From: Aquarana catesbeiana
Lineage: Eukaryota; Chordata; Amphibia; Anura; Ranidae
DNA length: 64,000 bases
NCBI RefSeq assembly: GCF_042186555.1
Contig: NC_133334.1
Span: forward strand, 210,550,832 to 210,614,831
Direction: 5' to 3'
Shown here: in pieces, positions 42,640-53,735 of the stretch
Position numbering within the stretch: position 1 is the stretch's first letter
Layout: each line of letters starts with the position of its first letter
Notes under the pieces: generated by a model
The model's input: the letters and a program-made list of their open reading frames with translations, nothing else
Databases searched by the model: none
What the model was told of the DNA's origin: nothing
Program-made: the position numbers and the translations under genes

Positions 42640-43560
42640 GGTTGTTCTTGGAATTGAGACACAGAACAGAGAACCCAAACTAATCAAGTGACTCCTTCAG
42701 GGGTGGTGCCACACCTCGTGGTTCATCTGGGATGCCTCTGTTCTACAAGCAAATCACGTGGACAACACGCCAAAGACCAGCGAGATGGAGCCTGTTGCTG
42801 CAACCCAATGGTGCAAAGAGGCAAATGGCCACCAGGAGTCAAGTGTGATGTTCAGCATTCCTGGAGAAGCCTGGATTGAGCAGCAGATCTGTCAAATTGT
42901 GAAGGCACTAGTTCCTGATTAGAAGGTATGTGTGGTAGACTTGAAACCAGAAAAAGGGACCTCTCGCACTTGATTATTACTAGAGTGGATACGGGAGATC
43001 CCTGCCTGCTTCAGAGGGACTAGTCTACAGCTACCTGGCGAAGTTGAGGCCCGCCTGGTCCAGCTGAATGTACAAGGCATCAGCTCAGAAAGTTTTAGTC
43101 AAGCAATTCCAACAGAAGAAGCCACCTAACAGGCACCTATAGCCATGATAGGGCCAGAATTCATTGTAGCCTTGGGAGAGTTTGTGGCTGTGTGTCAGAA
43201 GGGTATCCCAAAATACACTGGGTCTGGATAGCAAAAACTGGGAACCTTTTCCGGAAAACAGCCAGTGCCTGCCAGTAAAGAGAATTTCGAAGAATGGCTG
43301 TAGCAAGCCATACAAGTCTTGAATAAGATGTCCCTAAACTGTCTAAATACATGAGGCGTCTTGACAAGATAATTCATCATATATTGCAAAAGAAAGGTAT
43401 AGATCCCAGGTTAGTCAACAAGGTCCAGACACAAAAGGTTTTAAGAGGGAATGGTGGAATCTTGAAGTACCCTGAATTAATTTAGATGGTGCGGGAGGAA
43501 GAAGCCATGTTGGAAAGTAAAAGGAGAAGCCTGAAATCAACATTTTTAGCTTCCCACATT
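42640..43560 (+). pseudogene. gag: Ty3/gypsy gag (PNMA/Barthez-like), outer element
   Basis: The frame is heavily broken, but a capsid-like stretch can be read around 43220-43420. It includes a segment equivalent to KLGTFSGKQPVPAKE followed by EEW and LNKM, the FSG-x-P-x-PAGE signature seen in Barthez-type gypsy gags and vertebrate PNMA proteins. Upstream, 42690-43080 contains further codable pieces. It precedes, in the same orientation, the protease-to-integrase pieces at 51.7-57.9 kb, so it is probably their gag, displaced by 8 kb of insertions. Moderate certainty. Confidence 0.5.
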
Positions 43561-43569
43561 GACATTTTT

Positions 43570-44170
43570 ATCTTTCAGTGATCACTTTTATCCTTGTATG
43601 GTGATTTGTTCCAATAAAATCCCATTTGTTTTGACCTACACCATGTGGAGCCCCCTTTTTTCTCTTCCATGCTGAACCACCACTCCTGGATTATTCCCCC
43701 TTGGAAACTGGGAATTTGAGGGATAGTCATTCCACCCCTGTCTGTGTCTACCATCATCCGTTTGGGTTTACGGCCTACAAGACACCACCTGGTCTGGATA
43801 CCACGGGAGACACCATCCGGTCTGGATACTATGGGAGAATCTCCCTATGCCTTTTTGACGTACTGCCATACGGTACGTGCGTCCTACGAATCTGGTAAGG
43901 GTACCTTCTCATTCCTTATTGAATACTTGTACGTCTCTAGCTGTTCATCGGCATCTTCAATTTGAAGAGATATCCCTCCTTCATATGAACCCTTTTCTTC
44001 ATTGTTTTTCATTTTGCTGTTCCATATTTACATAGGACATTATTTGATGCCCAGTTATTCACATCTGTTTTTTCCAATTTGTAGAGACATTATTCCTCAT
44101 ATAGACTCTTTTTTCATATATTCTTTTTGCTGTTCCATATTTCACATAGGTTATTTCATTAATATTTGAT
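43570..44170. other. Unresolved DNA with two internal duplications
   Basis: No gene. GGTCTGGATACCACGGGAGA is repeated 29 bases on as GGTCTGGATACTATGGGAGA. The block TTTTTCATTTTGCTGTTCCA, then TATTT near 44003, recurs as TTCTTTTTGCTGTTCCATAT near 44123 (about 115 bases on). Possibly untranslated retroelement sequence. Confidence 0.4.
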
Positions 44171-45045
44171 ATTAATACATTTAAAAGAGCGAACAAAAGT
44201 CCTGGATGGCTTAACTCCAATGTAAAAATGCATATAAAAGCAAAGGAGAAGGCCTTCAAAAAATACAAGGTTGAGGGATCATCATCAGCAAGGCTAAGAT
44301 AGAACATGAAAGACACATAACGGAGGAGAGCAAAAAAATCCCAAGAAATTATTTAAGTATGTAAACAGTAAAGAAGGGAGGACAGACCATATTGGCCCCA
44401 TAAAGAATGAGGAAGGAAATCTGGTTACAAAGGATGGGGAGATGGCAAAGGTATTGAATTTATTCTTCTCCTCAGTCTTCACAAGGGAATCGGGGGGCTT
44501 CAGTAACCAAAACTGCAGTGTTTATCCTCATGACACATCATAGGAAGCACCTCCATGGTTAACAGAGGACAGAATTAAAATTAGACTTTGGAAACTTAAC
44601 ATTAATAAATCACCGGGACCAGATGGCTTGCACCCGAGAGTACTTAGGGAACTAAGAAGTAATTGCCAGACCATTGTTCCTCATTTTTACTGACAGTCTA
44701 ATGACTGGAATGGTACCAGCTGATTGGAGAAAAGCCAATGTCGCACCTATATTTTAAAAGGGCCCAAAATACATCCCTGGGAATTACAGACCAGTTAGCC
44801 TAACATCAATAGTATGTAAACTCTTAGAGGGGATGATAAGGGACTATATACAAGATTTTAGTAATGAGAACGGTGTCATTAGCAGTAATCAGCATGAATT
44901 CATGAAGAATCGTTCTTGCCAAACCAACCTTTTAACCTTCTATGAGGAGGTGAGTTGCCATCTAGATAAAGGAAGGCCCGTAGATGTGGTGTATCTAGAT
45001 TTTGCAAAAGCATTTGACACAGTTCCCCATAAAGAGACGAGACAA
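44170..45045 (+). pseudogene. CR1-like LINE reverse transcriptase fragment
   Basis: Degenerate coding sequence of a non-LTR retrotransposon RT. Signatures in order are NKSPGPDGLHPRVLRELRS (with a frameshift), WRKANV, a segment readable as NYRPVSLTSIVCKLLEGMIR, then QHEFMKNRSCQTNLLTFYEE and VDVVYLDFAKAFDTVPHK, the first catalytic aspartate motif. It stops at about 45045, before the YADD box, and the endonuclease domain is missing upstream. Same clade as the minus-strand copy at 59.6-61.8 kb, but a different insertion. Confidence 0.85.
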
Positions 45046-45291
45046 GGGGCTTCCATTACTAACAGAATGAACCATAGAAAAAGAAATCCCCCTTTATTTG
45101 GGACTTTAACAGGCCACCAACTCTTAAGATAAAAAAATAAATTTTATTGATATGCTTAAAAAAGACGTGAAAGCGTCTATAACATACAAGATAAAAAAAT
45201 CATTCCATACTCAAGAAATACAGAATCAAAACAGAAAATATGTATAAGGATGACAAAAAGTAGATGTACTCTCACAGGGGTAGTGTACCCC

Positions 45292-45338
45292 GATACCCGA
45301 TGCGTTTCCGGTATTTTGGTACCTTTATCAGGGGTATG
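45292..45338 (-). ncRNA. Hammerhead-ribozyme-like motif (Penelope type)
   Basis: On the minus strand the order is stem I strand CATACCC, core CTGATAA (consensus CUGAUGA, one change), stem II GGTA-CCAAAA-TACC, core GAAA, a minimal stem III with CGCATC, then the returning stem I strand GGGTATC. Minimal hammerheads of this layout are known in Penelope-like retroelements. The core change and an AUC in place of GUC suggest a decayed ribozyme. A Penelope-like ORF lies 3.4 kb downstream but on the other strand. Confidence 0.6.
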
Positions 45339-45344
45339 CGGGGT

Positions 45345-45843
45345 ATTTGATGTTCCCGCACGCTCCGCTTCTGCTGCCAAGTGCCTCATGTCCATCGAAC
45401 AGAGTACGAGAACTGTTGCCGATTACGCCATTGAGTTTCGTACTCTGGCAGCAGAGGTTGTGTGGAACAATGAGGCCCTCATGGCTGCTTTTTCTCATGG
45501 TATTTTGGATACCATCCAGGATGAGCTAGCAGCCCGGGATATACCCACTGAGCTGGAGAAGTTGATCACATTTGCCATCCTTATTGACTCCAGACTCAGA
45601 GAAAGACTCTCTTTTAAGGAGTGCTTGCGGAAGCCTCCTGAGCTTTGCAGTCCCACCCGTGCCTCACTCACCTCCCATGCCCCCTGGTACCGAGTCGGTC
45701 AGTGAAGGTGAACCCATGCACTTGGGTTTCACGCGTCTCTCTGCAGATGAGAGAACCTTTAGGAGGAGGGAAGGATTGTGCCTTTATTGTAGCCAGGCAG
45801 GTCACTTTTTGAAGTCTTGTCCTACCCGTCCAGTGAATGCCTG
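45345..45843 (+). pseudogene. gag: Sushi-like gypsy gag, 3' part
   Basis: The capsid-derived part has SIEQSTRTVADYAIEFRTLA, an SHGILDTIQDELAARD stretch and ELEKLITFAILIDSRLRERL. A frameshift near 45690 leads to the nucleocapsid with MHLGFTRLSADERTFRRREG, then CLYCSQAGHFLKSC, an intact CCHC knuckle, and a TGA at 45842. The N-terminal half is missing. Confidence 0.8.
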
Positions 45844-45869
45844 AACCTTAAGGTCCTGTCACGGACAGA

Positions 45870-46515
45870 CCTTAGGTGGCATTGTTTCATCCCCAGTTAT
45901 CCAGAAGGATAAGCTCCTGGTTTCAGTCACCCTTTCTTGGGCTGAGTCGTCTGTCGAGATACAGGCTCTAATAGACTCTGGGGCTGCAGACCTGTTCATT
46001 GATGCTGCCTTTGTATTGAAGCACTCGATTCTGCTGCAGCCACGTGACACTCCACTTGCCATTGACACTCTTGACGGGAGACCTCTACAGCCTGCCCATG
46101 TGACTCATGAGAAGGTTCCGTTGTCCATGGCCATAGGGGCTCTTCACAATGAGATAATCCCATTCCAAGTTATTTCCTCACCTAAGTTTCCGCTGGTTAT
46201 TGGTTATCTTTGGTTACAGAGGCACAACCCATCTTTTGATTGTCTCCGTGCTGAGGTTCTCTCCTGGTCACCACAATGCAGTGAGACATGCTTCCAGAAG
46301 GTAGCCAAGGTCCTGTGCACCTCTTCACTCTCCTCCCTGCCGGAGGAGTACTGCAATTTTAGTGATGTCTTTGACAAAGGTCAAGCCAGTATTTTGCCTC
46401 CACACCGGCCGTATGATTGCGCAATTGACCTTCAACCTTGTGCCATACCCCCCCATGGCCGGGTTTACCCTTTGTCGGTCTTGGCACTTTCTCGAAGTTT
46501 CATCCGCAAATCCTA
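45870..46515 (+). pseudogene. pol: Sushi-like gypsy protease region
   Basis: Aspartic protease with LIDSGAADLFIDAAF as active site (near 45970) and a PLVIGYLWLQRHNPSFDC region, then the linker to RT with EYCNFSDVFDKGQASILPPH, RPYDCAIDL. It ends in a TAG at 46514-46516; the frame from 46016 is otherwise open. Confidence 0.8.
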
Positions 46516-47640
46516 GTCTCCTGCTGGTGCTGGTTTATTCACGATTAAGAATGCCTATCCGATTCCATTGATTACGGAGTTATTTGATCGCCTCAAGGGA
46601 GCAACGGTTTTCACAAAGCTTGATTTGAGAGGGGCATACAATCTCATGAGGATTAAGGAGGGCGACGAGCGGAAAACTGCATTTAATACCAGAACAGGCC
46701 ATTATGAGTACCTCGTAATGCCTCTTGGCCTTTGTAACGCCCTGGCAGTTTTCCAGGAGTTTATTAACGACGTCCTCCGAGATTTGTTGCAGTTATGTGT
46801 GGTGGTTTATCTCGATGATATCCTCATATTTTCTAAGTCCCTGGAGAGCCACCACACAGATGTCTGTTGTGTGCTTCAGAAACTAAGAGAGAACAATCTA
46901 TTGTAAACTGGAGAAGTGCAAGTTCCATCATGAACAGGTTAAATACCTGGGTTATGTCATTTCCACTTCTGGTTTTTCGATAGACCCAGAGAAACTTTTG
47001 GCAGTCCTACAGTGGTTCCGACCCCTGGGTTTACATCCTCTGCAGCGTTTCCTGGGCTTTACCAACTAGTATCAGAAGTTTATTTGTAACTTCTCGTCTC
47101 TGGTCAAGCTCCTGACTGATATGACCAGAAAGGACGGTAACCCACAGAGTTGGTCTCCAGAGTCCATTAAGGCCTTTGAGAGTCTCAAGGCTGCCTTTGT
47201 TTCTGCTCCTGTGTTGGCACATCCTGATCCTACGTTACCTTTTATACTTGAGGTTGATGCTTCTGAGACTGGTGTTGGCGCCCTTCTGTCTCAACGTCCT
47301 ACCTCTGAGAGCACTATGCATCCTTGTGGCTACTTTTCCAAGAAATTGTCACCTGTGGAGTGCAATTGTGAGATTGGTGACAGAGAGCTGTTGGCGATCA
47401 TTTTAGCCCTGAAAGAATGGAGACATCTCCTCGAAGGTACCACTGTGCCGGTTCTCATTCTTACTGAGCATAAGAATCTCACATTCTTGTCTGAGGCTAA
47501 ACGCCTCTCTCCCAGAAGGGCGCGATGGGCCCTTTTATGTCAAGTTTCAATTACATTGTCTCATTCTTACCCGGTACTAAGAATGTAAGGGCTGACGCTT
47601 TGTCACGACAATTTTCCTCCACTTCCAAGATGGAGTCGTT
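46516..47640 (+). pseudogene. pol: Sushi-like gypsy RT and RNase H
   Basis: RT palm with FTKLDLRGAYNLMRIKEGDE, TRTGHYEYLVMPLGLCNA and VVYLDDILIFSKSLE (YLDD box intact). A frameshift near 46900 precedes KCKFH-type and YLGYVIS-type pieces, and a stop lies at 47070. RNase H then has LEVDASETGVGALLS, CNCEIGDRELLAI and LTEHKNLTFL, ending by frameshift near 47580. Two domains are recognisable in broken frames. Confidence 0.85.
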
Positions 47641-48720
47641 CCAGTTCCTGTAATTCCTCCTGAACGTATTCTGGCTACGGTTTTCACCAGTCTCACTTCC
47701 CCTTTGGTTGACAAAATTTTTGCTGCTCAGGTCCAACCCATACCCAATGGAGATAGGCCCTGGACCCACCTGTCTAAGGATTTTATTGTGGAGTTACCCG
47801 ACTCCCAGGGCAATACAGTTATCCTTATGGTGGTTGACCAGTTCTCAAAAATGTCTCATTGTATTCCACTTAAGAAGCTGACCACTTCTAAGGAACTGGC
47901 TTTCATTTTTGCTTGGGAGATCTTTCGCTTACATGGGCTACCCAAGGTGATTGTCTTGGACAGGGGTAGTCAGTTTGTGTCTCGGTTTTGGTGAGCCTTT
48001 TGTGCACAGTTGGGAATTCAGCTTGCCTTTTCCTCTGCCTATCACCCGCAGTCTAATGGGGGCGCAGAATGAGCCAATCAGTCCCTGGAGCAATTCCTAC
48101 GTTGCTATATTTCTGACCATCATAACAATTGGTCAGACCTATTACCATGGGCAGAGTTTGCTCACAATAGTGCCTTGAATTCTGCTTTTATGGCAAACTA
48201 TGGTTTCCAACCTTCCATGTTACCTGACTTATTTGTTCTGCAGAGTATTCCTGCATTAAAGGAGCATCTCTGTGGTCTTTGTTCCACTTGGGCACAAATC
48301 CAGGAGGCTTTGCGACATACTAATGATAGGTACAGACTCTATGCTGACCGCAGACGCCTGCCTGCACCTTCCTACCAGGTTGGGGACAGGGTCTGGCTGT
48401 CATCTCGCAACTTCCAACTTCGTGTTCCCTCACTGAAGTTTGCATGTCAGTTTATTGGGCCTTTCTGTATTCTTCACAGGATTAACCCAGTGGCTTACTC
48501 ATTAGGCCTTCGCCTTGGACAACATCACAGAAACTATCTCCTGCGATCCTGTTCAAGACTTGCTTTGCTGACATCCCTTCTGGATCCAGATCCTACTTGC
48601 TGTTCCACTAGATTGAGCCTGATTTCTGGCTTGGCTGACTATCCGTTCCAGTTACTGAACTTTGGCTATGTTTTGACTACGTTTGTTCTATTTACTTTTA
48701 TTATTAAACACGTGTGATTT
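47641..48720 (+). pseudogene. pol: Sushi-like gypsy integrase
   Basis: The core domain includes HLSKDFIVELPDSQGNTVIL, VVDQFSKM, VIVLDRGSQFVSRFW, then a TGA at 47991. The following AYHPQSNGGAE piece places Glu close to another stop. The C-terminal region (RLYADRRRLPAPSYQVGDRV, WLSSRNFQL, FIGPFCIL) is open at 48175-48717. No recognisable chromodomain follows. Confidence 0.8.
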
Positions 48721-48755
48721 AACTGTACTGTCTCAGCCTGATTTCATGGTTTCTG

Positions 48756-50215
48756 ACACATTCTCATTCTCAGGCAGACCAATTGTGGCCAGTATTGGCC
48801 CCTTAGGAGAACGACTTGGTAACCTGATAGATACTCTACTACAACCTTTGGTCACCAGGATCCCATCCCACTTGCGAGATACAAAACACACCATACGGCT
48901 CTAGAGAAACATCAATGCAGTAAAAACAACAAATGGATCGTGTGTGATGTAAGGACCTTCTATTCATGCATACCTCATGATTTAGGTCTACAGTCACTTA
49001 TACACCACATGGATCTATATACAGAGTATTCGCCAGAACTAAAGTGGTTCATCTTGATAACAGTCTCCTACCTTCTACATCACAACTATTTATTTTTCAA
49101 TACAAAATGGTACATACAGAAACAGGGGGATTCTATGGGGGCTAGATTCTCACCCACCTATGAAAACTCATACATTGGTGGGAAGAACAACATACATAAA
49201 ATGTGTACAACCCCCACAGAGACCACATTTCATGTTTCATATTTCTGATGCATAGATAATCTGATCTTCATAACAAAACAGGAGTTGTCAACCACTGAAT
49301 TCACCATAGAAGAACACCAAACTGAGACAAATTTCCTGGATCTCACTCTATTGGGATCTATTCAAGATAACACAATTACAATACGGGCATACAGAAAGAT
49401 CTCCTCAAAGAATGCTTTCTTACATGCATCAAGTTGCTCCTCATACCATCAAAGTGATACCTCACAGTCAATTTATTTGTATAAGACTAAATTGTTCCAA
49501 TCTAACAGACTATGATAAAGAAGCTTGCCTATTGGAACAGGGACTCTGTGAGTGGGGTTACTGTAAATCATTGGTCAAAAAAGTCTGTCTTCAGGTTGGG
49601 AACGTAGACAGGCCAAATTTCATAACTGGCCACCGCTCACAAAAAACTGGACCGCCGGATCAACTTGTGTTTTCCACCAACTACAGCTCTCAATTCCGAG
49701 AAATCAAGAACATAATTTCAAGACACCTTCCTGCTCTACATAGTGATGACAGTTAGAAAGCTATTTTTGGAGGAGGGGGCAGACATGTTGTAAGAAGAAC
49801 ACGGACCATAAGCAAACTTAATTTCCCCTAGCATGTATGCCTTTAACCATACCACACACACATGGCTAAATACCACAGGATTGTTCAAGTGCGGATCCAC
49901 TAGGTGCTCTACCTACAACTATCTAGAAGACTCCAATACCATAACCTCTTGTTCCAATGGCTTGTTTTTAACCATTAAACAACTGGTTAACTGTCACACT
50001 AAATATGTAATATATGTGGTTACCTGCACCACATGCAACATCCAATACATTGGAAGGACTACTAGACTACTCAGTGACAGAACCAATAAAAACACGAATC
50101 TAGTCAGACATTTCAATCAAATTCACCAAGGAGATATACAAACCTTGAGAGTTCAAACAATCGAGAGAATAAATCGGCTGGTGCGTTTCTCCCTCCTACA
50201 GTAGGTAGAAGGGAG
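48756..50215 (+). pseudogene. Penelope-like element RT and GIY-YIG endonuclease
   Basis: Penelope-like elements pair a telomerase-like RT with a GIY-YIG nuclease. Visible are GRPIVASIGPLGERLGNLID, LLQPLV and a segment of RT with DVRTFYSCIPHDLGL, then QGDSMGARFSPTYEN and a weak IDNLIF catalytic box. A long middle part follows (49285-49756) with frameshifts near 49500 and 49757. The C-terminal GIY-YIG domain is at about 49990-50100 (YVIYVVTCTTCNIQYIGRTT), preceded by a cysteine motif. The start is lost where the gypsy element abuts at 48755. Confidence 0.82.
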
Positions 50216-50416
50216 ATTTATTGTTTTTTATTATTTTTTTACTGTTTTACTTTCTCTCATTTCATATACACACACATCATTCCAAATGTCATTATTTTTT
50301 AATTTTTTTTATTTAAAAAAAAAATAAAAAATAAAAAATGTTATTCTTCACTTTTTATTTTCATTTTTAATATTTATTAATTTTTCATTTTTATTTCTAT
50401 TCTTTATTTTTAAGTG
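50216..50416. other. A/T-rich stretch
   Basis: T-rich and A-rich low complexity (TTATTTT, AAAAAATAAAAAATAAAAAA) follows the Penelope-like stop. No gene is seen. Confidence 0.6.
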
Positions 50417-51403
50417 GAGAAAAAGTGCTGCACTAAAATAGTCCATATATTGAAATATGATTCATACAAACAGGAAAAGATTAGGGATGAAGTGTCCACA
50501 AGGGGCCACCAGCACTGTACCAACGTGTCAATATCCACCACCATGAATAGTGAGGGTACGCTTACCAGAAAGTGTGGACCTAAGTACCATATGTCAATGA
50601 GTCACACAAGCAGGGGTTATTAAACCTCATATAAGGAACCAGGTATTCCATGCATTCTCTATAGATGAATCGCTCCAATCCCCAGAGTTCTGGTATGCTT
50701 TCTGGCAAGCATAGCCTTGCTATTCATGGTGGTGGATATTGGCACATTGGTGGTTGTCACCATTTATGGATCATCACTTTTAAAGGAGAAGACCAGCCTG
50801 AGCTTGTTTGGCTAGGCTTCTCTTAAGGGCCACAGGAGTGCAATTCATTTTGCACTACTGTGACCCATTATCACCAAAGAGCGGCCTGAAGTCCTCTCTC
50901 TGCTGACTTCAATGCAATCAGTCTAGGCACCACGACAATGAAGTCTGGATCCGCCAGGTGCCTGGACTGATGCCTGTCTCAGCCTCTAAGTGAGCCGCTG
51001 AGAGACTGAGATGACCAATCCCCACCCCTCCACAGCTCAGCACTCCAGTGACCGTGGAGGAGCAGAGAGGAGGGCTGCTGATTGACAGTCAGCAGCTCTC
51101 CTCTTGGGATCTGTGAGAACGGAGCCATCGGCGATATTCGATGGCTCGGTTCTCAGTGTAGAGACGCCGGGGTCCCATGCTGCATCAACAAGGGGGGAAA
51201 AAATAAAAAAACATACTTCTCTTTTAACCACTTATGAAAATTGTTTGATGTATTGGTACACTGCTGGTGGCCCCTTGTGGACACTTCATCCCTAATCTTG
51301 CAACACCAAGTCTTTGAGACTGAATATTCATCATTATTTACTTTTTCTGTTTGTATGAATCATATTTCAATATATGGACTATTTTAGTGCAGCACTTTTT
51401 TTC
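50417..51403. repeat. Foldback repeat with about 100-bp inverted ends
   Basis: The left arm 50417-50514 (AAAAAGTGCTGCACTAAAAT, AGTCCATATATTGAAATATG, TGAAGTGTCCACAAGGGGCC) is repeated in inverted form at 51266-51403 (GGCCCCTTGTGGACACTTCA, CATATTTCAATATATGGACT, ATTTTAGTGCAGCACTTTTT), with a 40-base insertion in the right arm. The centre has GC-rich non-coding DNA and a GAACCGAGCCATC hairpin near 51120-51155. No target duplication or transposase is seen. It may be two inverted copies of a Penelope-like end. Confidence 0.7.
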
Positions 51404-51695
51404 CGTGCTTGATCTATTTCACAATATTAGTCAATTGTGGTGCTAGCAGCTCTCTTGTAGTTTATTAGCACGCTAATACCTCTATATGTATTCTTTATTT
51501 TTACTATTTATATCTTATTTTAAATTTCTTACTTTTTATTTTCCTTTCTTATTTCAAATTTTTTCTTATTTTTTTATTTTTTTATTTTCATTATATTATG
51601 TTCATTTTTCCATACTCTATTTCTCTCCAGATTCCACCTTATTCCTTACGTTCTTTCTTCACTTCACCCCATCACTTTTCTCCTAACAGCCTGAA
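51404..51695. other. Pyrimidine-rich stretch
   Basis: Long runs of T with scattered C and A (51480-51690). The open frame of 66 codons on the plus strand is Phe/Leu/Tyr low complexity. No gene is seen. Confidence 0.6.
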
Positions 51696-52372
51696 CGGTT
51701 AACCTGCAAGCCCTTTACACCAATGAGTTCCCTGATAGTAGGGACCAACACTGACCTCGTCAGAAGACTACTCACTCCTCTTGTCACAAAACCTGACACC
51801 CCAACTGGAGGTATACACCCCATGCTGCAACAAGTGTACCAGAACCTAATTCAAGAACAGAAAGCCTGAAGGAGTGGGGAAGATATGGGGATTAGACAGA
51901 AGTGAGAAGATACTACTGAGAAGGTGGAGAGGTGGCATGTCTGCAAGCTTCAGTGAAGTTCAGTTGGGACCAACCAGGATCCTTTGTTGTCCTTAAAGCC
52001 GACTATCGAGGAGAGGACACAGGGGTAAAGGTGATCCCAGAAGTAGTATCAACTAGGGCTTTGCAATAAAGCCACAGAAAGATTCCAGTCAGTGTCCGCA
52101 ATGTTATGGACTCACCAGTGCAATTGCAGGCCTGAATGCTGCTAGGACTAGTAATTCCACCCACCCCAGTCTCACCATCTGATTTGGTGGTGGGAGCAAA
52201 GGATACCTGAGTGGAAAAGAGTCAAAGCCCAGCTTCTGAGATGGCAGGATATGTTTTTGAAGAATGAGTTTGATGTGGGGTGTGCAAAGACTGCCCAACA
52301 TCAGACTGGCCTTCAGGAAGACAAGCCATTCAGGGAAAGAGTCCGACGGATACCACTGGGGAACCAGGAAAA
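51696..52372 (+). pseudogene. pol: Outer Ty3/gypsy: protease to RT start
   Basis: Resumes the element whose gag lies at 42.6-43.6 kb. A piece readable as SSLIVGTNTDLVRRLLTPLV (51725-51785) is typical of the protease C-terminus of Barthez-like gypsies. The linker follows, with WQDMFLKNEFDVGCAKTAQH, then EDKPFRERVRRIP, the characteristic region just upstream of RT. The frame is cut at 52372 by a hAT insertion and continues at 53868. Several stops lie between 51870 and 52220. Confidence 0.7.
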
Positions 52373-52721
52373 CAGACCCGGATTGGCAATAGGGCAAACC
52401 GGGCAGTTGCCTGGTGGGCCGGGGCCACCAGGCCGCAAGTCCTTGCGGGGCCCAAGGCAGCTGGGCTGTTCTTTGAGCCCGTGCCGCTCACCTGGCCTCT
52501 CTGCGGCCTCCCAGCTGCCAGTTAAGCTCAGCCATCGGCGCCAGGGGGATGGAAACATGAAAGGGGGAGGAGCTAAAGGAGACACATGCCTCTCCATGGC
52601 TGCCCGTATAGGTTAGCCGTCGGTGCTCTGGGTGCATGACTATGAAGGAGGAGGAGCTAGAGCCAACACCTGCTGCAGACACCTTGGTGCCTGTAACCTG
52701 GATAGGAGGAGCAGTGGGGGC

Positions 52722-52862
52722 GGCTGCATATAGAAGAATCATTCTCTCCATCTTCCTCCTGCAGTCTCTGAATGCCTGCGAGAGGGAGAGGAGAAGCAGG
52801 CATTCCGGGACTGCAGGCGGAAGATGGAGAGAATGATTCTTCTATATGCAGCCACTGCTCCT
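52722..52862. repeat. 140-bp palindrome
   Basis: GCATATAGAAGAATCATTCT, CTCCATCTTCC and CTGCAGTC on the left are complementary to the right arm GACTGCAG, GGAAGATGGAGAGAATGATT and CTTCTATATGC. The loop is about 40 bases (AATGCCTGCGAGAGGGAGAG, then AAGCAGGCATT, itself paired). Confidence 0.85.
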
Positions 52863-52894
52863 CCTATCCTGCTTCTTTCTGCTGCCCCCCTGTG

Positions 52895-53735
52895 ATCTCC
52901 ACCCCACCCATGCTCTTTGCCCCCTTGTGCTCTCCACCTCCCCCCATGCTCTCCCCGCCCCCCCATGCTCTCCAACTCCCCCCTGTGCTCTCCACCTCCC
53001 CCATGCTCTCTGCTGCCCCCCCCTGTGCTCTCCTCCCCCATGCTCACCAGCCTCCCCTGTGCTCTCCACCTCCCCCCTCTGCTCTCCACCTCCCCCCATG
53101 ATCTCCAGCCTCCCCTGCGCTCTCCACCTCCCCTCTGTGCTCTCCACATCCCCCCATGCTCTCCAGCCTCCCCTGTGCTCTCCACCTCCCCCCATGCTCT
53201 CTGATGCCCCCTTGTGCTCTCCACATCCCCCTATGCTCTCCACCTCCCCCCATGCTCTCTGGCTCCCCCCCTGTGCTCTCCACCTCTCCCCATGCTCTCC
53301 GCCTTTCCCCTGTGCTCTCCATATCCCCCCATGCTCTCCAGCCTCCCCAGTGTTCTCCACATCCCCCATGCTCTCCAGCCTCCCCTGTGCTCTCCACCTC
53401 CCCCCATGCTCTCCGCCGCCCCCCTGTGCTGTCTACCTCCCCCTATGCTCTCCGCCACCCCCTGTGCTCTCCACGTCCAGCATGCTCTCCGCTGCCCCCT
53501 GTGCTCTCCACGTCCAGCATGCTCTCCGCTGCCCCCTGTGCTCTCCACATCCCCCATGCTCGCTGCTGCCCCCCGTGCTCTCCACATCCCCTCTGTGCTC
53601 TCCGCTTCCCCATGCTCTCCTCTTCCTCCCTGTGTTCTCTACCTCTCCCCTGTGCTCTCGCCCCACTCCATGTTCTCAAGGTTCCTCCCTGTGCTCTCCA
53701 CCCCCCCATGCTCTTTCCTGGCCCCCCCTACACCT
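52895..53735. repeat. GC-rich minisatellite, CTCTCCACCTCCCCC family
   Basis: About 38 units of 21-24 bases, such as TGTGCTCTCCACCTCCCCCC and ATGCTCTCCAGCCTCCCC. It is strongly pyrimidine-biased on the plus strand. All plus frames and several minus frames stay open, producing the largest nominal ORF in this part (52846-54084), which simply runs from the array into the gypsy RT frame. Confidence 0.9.

Larger units (their letters stand above)
45340..48755 (+). mobile_element. Ty3/gypsy element (Sushi-like), truncated
   Basis: The order is gag C-terminal half, protease, RT, RNase H, integrase, then a 3' tail with ATTAAA near 48706. No LTR pair or primer site is seen. The 5' part of gag is missing. 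At the right end it passes at about 48755 straight into a Penelope-like coding frame, which marks its boundary. Gag zinc knuckle and flanks (GEPMHLGFTRLSADERTFRR, then CCHC) resemble Sushi-ichi/RTL-type elements. Confidence 0.75.
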
